Shown here: positions 60,342 to 64,000 of the stretch, piece after piece
How positions within the stretch are numbered: position 1 is the stretch's first letter
How the letters are laid out: each line of letters begins with the position of its first letter
Source: JASMTM01 sp046483075
GTDB lineage: Bacteria > Thermotogota > Thermotogae > Petrotogales > Kosmotogaceae
DNA length: 64,000 nucleotides
Direction of reading: 5' to 3'
Assembly (NCBI GenBank): GCA_046483075.1
Contig: JAWODV010000029.1
Location: 1 to 64,000 of the forward strand
The notes under the pieces: generated by a model
Databases searched by the model: none
Told to the model about the DNA's origin: nothing
The model's input: only the letters and a program-made list of their open reading frames with translations
Position numbers and translations under genes: made by a program

Positions 60342-62018
60342 CTATTTGCTATCAATTGTTATTGCGATTGGTATTACCGGCTCTCCTGATGCAGGACTGT
60401 TATATAACTCTCCTTCTACTACAAGAGCCGTAGAGCGTCCTCCGTCCAAACACATTAAATTTCTGAAATTTTTATTCGAAAAAAACTCTATCATTTCTTC
60501 AAAAGTTAAACCATAGCTCTGTGTCTGATAACCATCAACCACTATAAAAACAATTTTACCCGCATTTGTTTCCCCAACTAGCGTTCTGGGAGCTCTAGCG
60601 TCAAGAATAGATGTGCTATAAAAATTTCGCTCAAAGCTTGCAATAACTTTATTATTGTAGATGATCATTGGACCACTTTCTACAGCAAACTCAAAATCTC
60701 CTTCAACAGTACTGAAAATATCAAGTTTTATTTTATCACCGGGGCCTATATCTCCTAATTTTTGTTGGCCTGCGGGAGACGTAACAATCATCGTAGTGTT
60801 TTCTACTACCCTTTCTTTGTATTCAGTATGAGTTACTATGTCATTTGAAAAAGTTATGTATTTGTATTCATCATAATAAGGAACTTTGCCATTAAATTCA
60901 TCGTTATAAACAATAATTCCTCCACGATATGGTGTATTAACTCCGTTCACTATTGCTTTCCTGTTATTCACTTCAATAATATACTCCAGATCAATCCTGC
61001 CTATCTCATATTCACCATTAAGCTTGTAAAAAAGTGGTCGATCATTTGAAGGGAGACTCAATACCCTATTATTCTTTATCACCAATCCAACAGGATAATT
61101 TGTACCCGGATCGTAATATCCACCATTGATTACAGCAAAGGTTTTTCTGCCTCCAAAAGATGTGATTCTGTTAGTTGAAGGAATACCATTATCAGCAATT
61201 TCAAGATCGATTTCCACCATTAAAGGGTCAAGTTCGAGCATCGTGAGAGCAATTTTTCTGGAACCTATATAATCTTCTATAACGTTGAGTTTATAACCTT
61301 CACCAGTTTGATTTATAATTGTATTCCCGGAATTTTGTTCACCCTTTATAATAAATCTATTGCCATTCTTCAGTATGTGCAAATTCTCCGATTCTTCATA
61401 CCACTTAGCAACCAGTTTTATATATTCCTGACCTTTATAGATTTCAACATCATCTGGATTGGAAATAATGAAGGTTTTTGCTGGTTTAATAGTTATTACA
61501 GCAGAATTATTGTCAGTTATCCAAAAATCAAATTCATCTGTATAAAGCTCATTATTAAATTCCAGTACTATCTCATTGTTATTTTTTTCAATGTTGACCA
61601 GTTCAGGATAATAATCATACAAAATCAGCAAACCGTCTTTTGTATATGAATTTATAGAAAGCAATCTATCAAGAAGGTCAACAGATAAATAATAACTCTG
61701 TCCTTTTCTAATTACTGCATTATTATATTTTTGTCCAAATTCTACGTATACCTCTCCATTTTCAGGATATAGTGTTACTATGAGATCATTTGGAAATATC
61801 GCCAGTGCTTCTTTACCATCATTTGACCTTGAAATCCATGACTCCTCATACATATTCAATATTCTTCCTATATCCACAAAGAGACCAAAAGAATTTTGTA
61901 TGTACGCATCCTCAAATCGCTTACTATCTCCTGATAAATGACAGATAAGTTCATTTGAACCTAATGCAAGGGTAATCAATAATACTATGCCTAAAATTAG
62001 CCAATTTTTTTTATACAT
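60342..62018 (-). CDS. Exported protein with phosphodiester glycosidase (NAGPA) domain
   Basis: A 558-residue protein with a signal peptide (NWLILGIVLLITLALG). The C-terminal half (about 250-558) is the NAGPA/DUF2233 domain, a phosphodiester glycosidase fold: AVINGGYYDPGTNYPVGLVI, ARAPRTLVGE and MCLDGGRSTALVVEG. The N-terminal half (about 20-240) is beta-rich with ALAIFPNDLIVTLYPENGEVYVE and resembles a copper-amine-oxidase-like or wall-binding repeat (uncertain). It likely acts on cell envelope sugars outside the membrane. The ATG follows GGTGGAT, 12 bases after pdp. Confidence 0.85.
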   Translation of the reverse strand: MYKKNWLILGIVLLITLALGSNELICHLSGDSKRFEDAYIQNSFGLFVDIGRILNMYEESWISRSNDGKEALAIFPNDLIVTLYPENGEVYVEFGQKYNNAVIRKGQSYYLSVDLLDRLLSINSYTKDGLLILYDYYPELVNIEKNNNEIVLEFNNELYTDEFDFWITDNNSAVITIKPAKTFIISNPDDVEIYKGQEYIKLVAKWYEESENLHILKNGNRFIIKGEQNSGNTIINQTGEGYKLNVIEDYIGSRKIALTMLELDPLMVEIDLEIADNGIPSTNRITSFGGRKTFAVINGGYYDPGTNYPVGLVIKNNRVLSLPSNDRPLFYKLNGEYEIGRIDLEYIIEVNNRKAIVNGVNTPYRGGIIVYNDEFNGKVPYYDEYKYITFSNDIVTHTEYKERVVENTTMIVTSPAGQQKLGDIGPGDKIKLDIFSTVEGDFEFAVESGPMIIYNNKVIASFERNFYSTSILDARAPRTLVGETNAGKIVFIVVDGYQTQSYGLTFEEMIEFFSNKNFRNLMCLDGGRSTALVVEGELYNSPASGEPVIPIAITIDSK

Positions 62019-62030
62019 CTATTATCCACC

Positions 62031-63332
62031 TTAATATATTTTATAAATCAATTTTTGTGATTCAACTTTCCTGTTAGATATTTCAAAAGAATCTTCAATC
62101 AATTTTGCTGATTCAATATATTTTTCTTTGTCATTAAAAAACACTGTTGCCAAACAACCACCTTTATTAACGTAGTTTCCTATCCTTTTTTCAACTATTA
62201 TTCCAACTGATGGATCAATACTGTCTTCCTTCTTAGAACGACCCGCACCCAGCAACATCGACGCATGTCCTATGTTTTCAGTCTGAACACCGTTAACGTA
62301 GCCCGATTTATCGGAACGTATATATTCTTTATATTTTGCTAATGGAAGCACTTCTGCTCCCTTACTCCTTATATTAGGTGTACCGCTCTGTGCAATAACG
62401 AATTCTTCAAATTTTTGCAGTGCTTCTCCAGATCTTATTACATTATCAACCATTTCATCTGCTTTATCTTTTTCTATGTTTTTTGCAAGTTGAATTATCT
62501 TTGAAGAAATGACTCTGCATATTTCATTCAAATCTTCAGGTCCCTTACCTTTTAATGCATCAATAGCTTCTTTCACTTCAAGTGAATTGCCTACAGCTTT
62601 GCCAAGGGGCTGATTCATGTCACTTACAATAGCTCCCATAATCCTTCCATGCCTTTTTCCAATATCTATCATTGCTTCTGCTAATACCATCGCTTCTGAA
62701 ACATCTTTCATAAATGCTCCATTCCCTGTTTTAACATCAAGTATTATTAAATCCGATCCAATCGAAAGCTTCTTGCTCATGATGCTGGAAGCTATCAACG
62801 ATATTTCATCTACTGTAGCAGTAACATCTCTTAATGCATAAAGCTTTTTATCTGCGGGAGCAATTTTTCCAGTCTGACCAACTATAGCTATGCCGTTCTT
62901 TTTAACAATATCTATAAATACGTCTTCACTCAAAGACGTTTTAAATCCAGGTATCGATTCTAATTTGTCGACAGTCCCTCCGGTATGACCCAATCCTCTA
63001 CCAGAAAGTTTTGCAAAAGTAAGACCCAAAGCTGCTATGATAGGACCCATTACAAGTGTTACCTTATCACCTACACCACCAGTTGAATGTTTGTCCACTT
63101 TTATGCCATCAAGTTTATCGAGATTGATTTTATCACCTGATTCAACCATAGCTTCAGTTAGATCATATCTTTCTCGAGGTGATAAATGATTAAAATAAAT
63201 AGCCATTAACCATGCAGAAACCTGATAATCGGGGATTTTGCCTTCTACATAACCATTAATAATTTCTGTTAATTCTTCTTTAGAATTTTCCGCGTTATCG
63301 CGTTTTTTCTTAATTAAGTCGTACATTCTCAC
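62031..63332 (-). CDS. pdp: Pyrimidine-nucleoside phosphorylase
   Basis: It cleaves thymidine, deoxyuridine and uridine with phosphate in nucleoside salvage. The 433-residue protein has KHSTGGVGDKVTLVMGPIIAALG, KLSGRGLGHTGGTVDKLESI, and DVKTGNGAFM. Length and motifs fit the bacterial type II nucleoside phosphorylase family, of which thymidine phosphorylase (deoA) is the other option. GTG at 63332 overlaps the kinase stop as GTGA with GAAGGTG upstream. An ATG two codons later is possible. Confidence 0.9.
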   Translation of the reverse strand: MRMYDLIKKKRDNAENSKEELTEIINGYVEGKIPDYQVSAWLMAIYFNHLSPRERYDLTEAMVESGDKINLDKLDGIKVDKHSTGGVGDKVTLVMGPIIAALGLTFAKLSGRGLGHTGGTVDKLESIPGFKTSLSEDVFIDIVKKNGIAIVGQTGKIAPADKKLYALRDVTATVDEISLIASSIMSKKLSIGSDLIILDVKTGNGAFMKDVSEAMVLAEAMIDIGKRHGRIMGAIVSDMNQPLGKAVGNSLEVKEAIDALKGKGPEDLNEICRVISSKIIQLAKNIEKDKADEMVDNVIRSGEALQKFEEFVIAQSGTPNIRSKGAEVLPLAKYKEYIRSDKSGYVNGVQTENIGHASMLLGAGRSKKEDSIDPSVGIIVEKRIGNYVNKGGCLATVFFNDKEKYIESAKLIEDSFEISNRKVESQKLIYKIY

Positions 63333-64000
63333 GATAGCACCTTCTTCAATGGTAGTTTGACAGTAAATATTGTGCCTTTACCAAACTCACTTTCCATATT
63401 TACTTTTCCATTATGCTTTTCGGTTATAAAACGCACTATTGCCAATCCCAATCCAGTGCCTCCCATACTCCGTGAGCGAGCTTTGTCAACTCTAAAAAAT
63501 CTATTAAATACTCTTTCCTTTGCTTCTTTTGGAATTCCTATTCCTGTATCTTCGACCTGTATTATGGCATTTTCTTCATCAACCCAGGTCCTTATCCTGA
63601 CTCTCTTCTCGCCATGTTCCTTTATTGTAGTATACTTTATTGCATTATCTGTCAAATTCAGTAATAACTGCACCAATCTATCAAAATCTCCCACTATGGT
63701 AATGTCATCTCTGGAATCATAAACCAGCTCAACACCCGATTCTTCAGCTAATGGCTCAATTATTTCATTTACATACTCAAGAATTTCATCGAGATTAACA
63801 TCTTCCATATTGAAATCTGAACTACCTGACTCCAATTTTTCAAGATCAAGCAGATCATTTATTAGACGTGTCATTCGACCTGACTCTTTCTCAATAATGT
63901 TGACAAATTGCTTTACAACACCACTCTCATCACCAAGATCCATATCCATTAGCGTTTCTGCATAACCATGAATAGAAGTTAAGGGTGTTTTCAACTCATG
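63329..64000 (-). CDS. Sensor histidine kinase, C-terminal part (cut by the window edge)
   Basis: The visible 223 codons hold the HisKA and HATPase_c domains. The phospho-accepting histidine codon is the last triplet in the window (64000-63998), beginning HELKTPLTSIHGYAE. The N box is LLNLTDNAIKYT, the G1 box VEDTGIGIP, the F box RFFRVDKARS and the G2 box GGTGLGLAIV. The sequence pattern is like PhoR/ResE-type kinases, with the sensor half beyond the edge. Its stop overlaps the pdp start. The usual response regulator would be further right. Confidence 0.9.
   Translation of the reverse strand, partial: HELKTPLTSIHGYAETLMDMDLGDESGVVKQFVNIIEKESGRMTRLINDLLDLEKLESGSSDFNMEDVNLDEILEYVNEIIEPLAEESGVELVYDSRDDITIVGDFDRLVQLLLNLTDNAIKYTTIKEHGEKRVRIRTWVDEENAIIQVEDTGIGIPKEAKERVFNRFFRVDKARSRSMGGTGLGLAIVRFITEKHNGKVNMESEFGKGTIFTVKLPLKKVLS

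Noticed and set aside
1..64000. CRISPR arrays, insertion sequences, integrases or phage genes
   Set aside because: No regularly spaced repeats, transposase motifs or phage structural genes were seen on either strand.

Overview
The window reads as a gene-dense, low-GC (roughly mid-30s percent by eye) bacterial chromosome with strong AGGAGGTGAT-type ribosome binding sites, many TTG and GTG starts and short intergenic gaps. The gene content suggests a member of the Thermotogota (Kosmotogales/Petrotogales-like). Supporting points are the two-subunit glycine decarboxylase, an EF-G-like paralogue, a DHH-CBS-CCA-adding fusion, an alanine/ornithine/lysine-type racemase and a type III decarboxylase. 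This placement is inference from gene content; no 16S sequence is visible. I see no phage, transposon, CRISPR array or other mobile DNA.

Layout, left to right. Positions 1-150 carry a near-consensus promoter pointing out of the window. It looks like an rRNA promoter and leader, with the 16S 5' end at the very edge. From 191 to 10496 the minus strand carries proS-ftsY-rrf2-coaD, tsf-pyrH-eno, rpsO, and pnp with an M16 peptidase, separated by internal promoters and terminators. punA (plus) faces pfkA-pyk (minus) across a bidirectional terminator. From 14152 a glycine cleavage operon (a small DUF2007-like gene, gcvT, gcvH, gcvPA, gcvPB) leads into tRNA-Thr(GGT). It is followed by a four-PAS protein without an output domain, coupled to an unrecognised 417-residue protein. 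On the minus strand lie a HAD phosphatase, nadE, a secreted phospholipase D-like protein whose start lies in a tRNA terminator, tRNA-Ala(GGC), and the yajC-secD-secF operon.

From 28552 a plus-strand block runs frr-uppS-cdsA-alaS-mrnC-rlmB-mutL. Then comes a cobalamin riboswitch with a terminator controlling btuF-btuC-btuD, and a convergent HtrA-like protease. An amino-acid racemase (minus) diverges from an eleven-gene plus-strand run at 41931-52996. That run encodes a GIY-YIG protein, a SAM hydroxide adenosyltransferase, the DHH-CBS-CCA enzyme, a lipoprotein, a Nudix protein, ispE, rqcH, a membrane protein, a rhomboid protease and a secreted protein. The minus strand then carries a PLP decarboxylase, an fRMsr-like GAF fusion, a yqeK-LCP-LCP cluster with a DUF503 gene, and finally a kinase-pdp-NAGPA-EF-G-like operon. 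The kinase is cut by the right edge exactly at its phospho-accepting histidine codon.

Most of the window is housekeeping: translation, RNA decay, secretion, glycolysis, isoprenoid/phospholipid steps and cofactor uptake. The best candidates for undescribed biology are the output-less PAS protein with its unknown partner, the membrane protein and rhomboid that share a C-terminal SHOCT-like tail, the hairpin between the ribosome binding site and start of secD, the fused fRMsr-like protein, and the phospholipase D start embedded in the tRNA-Ala terminator.
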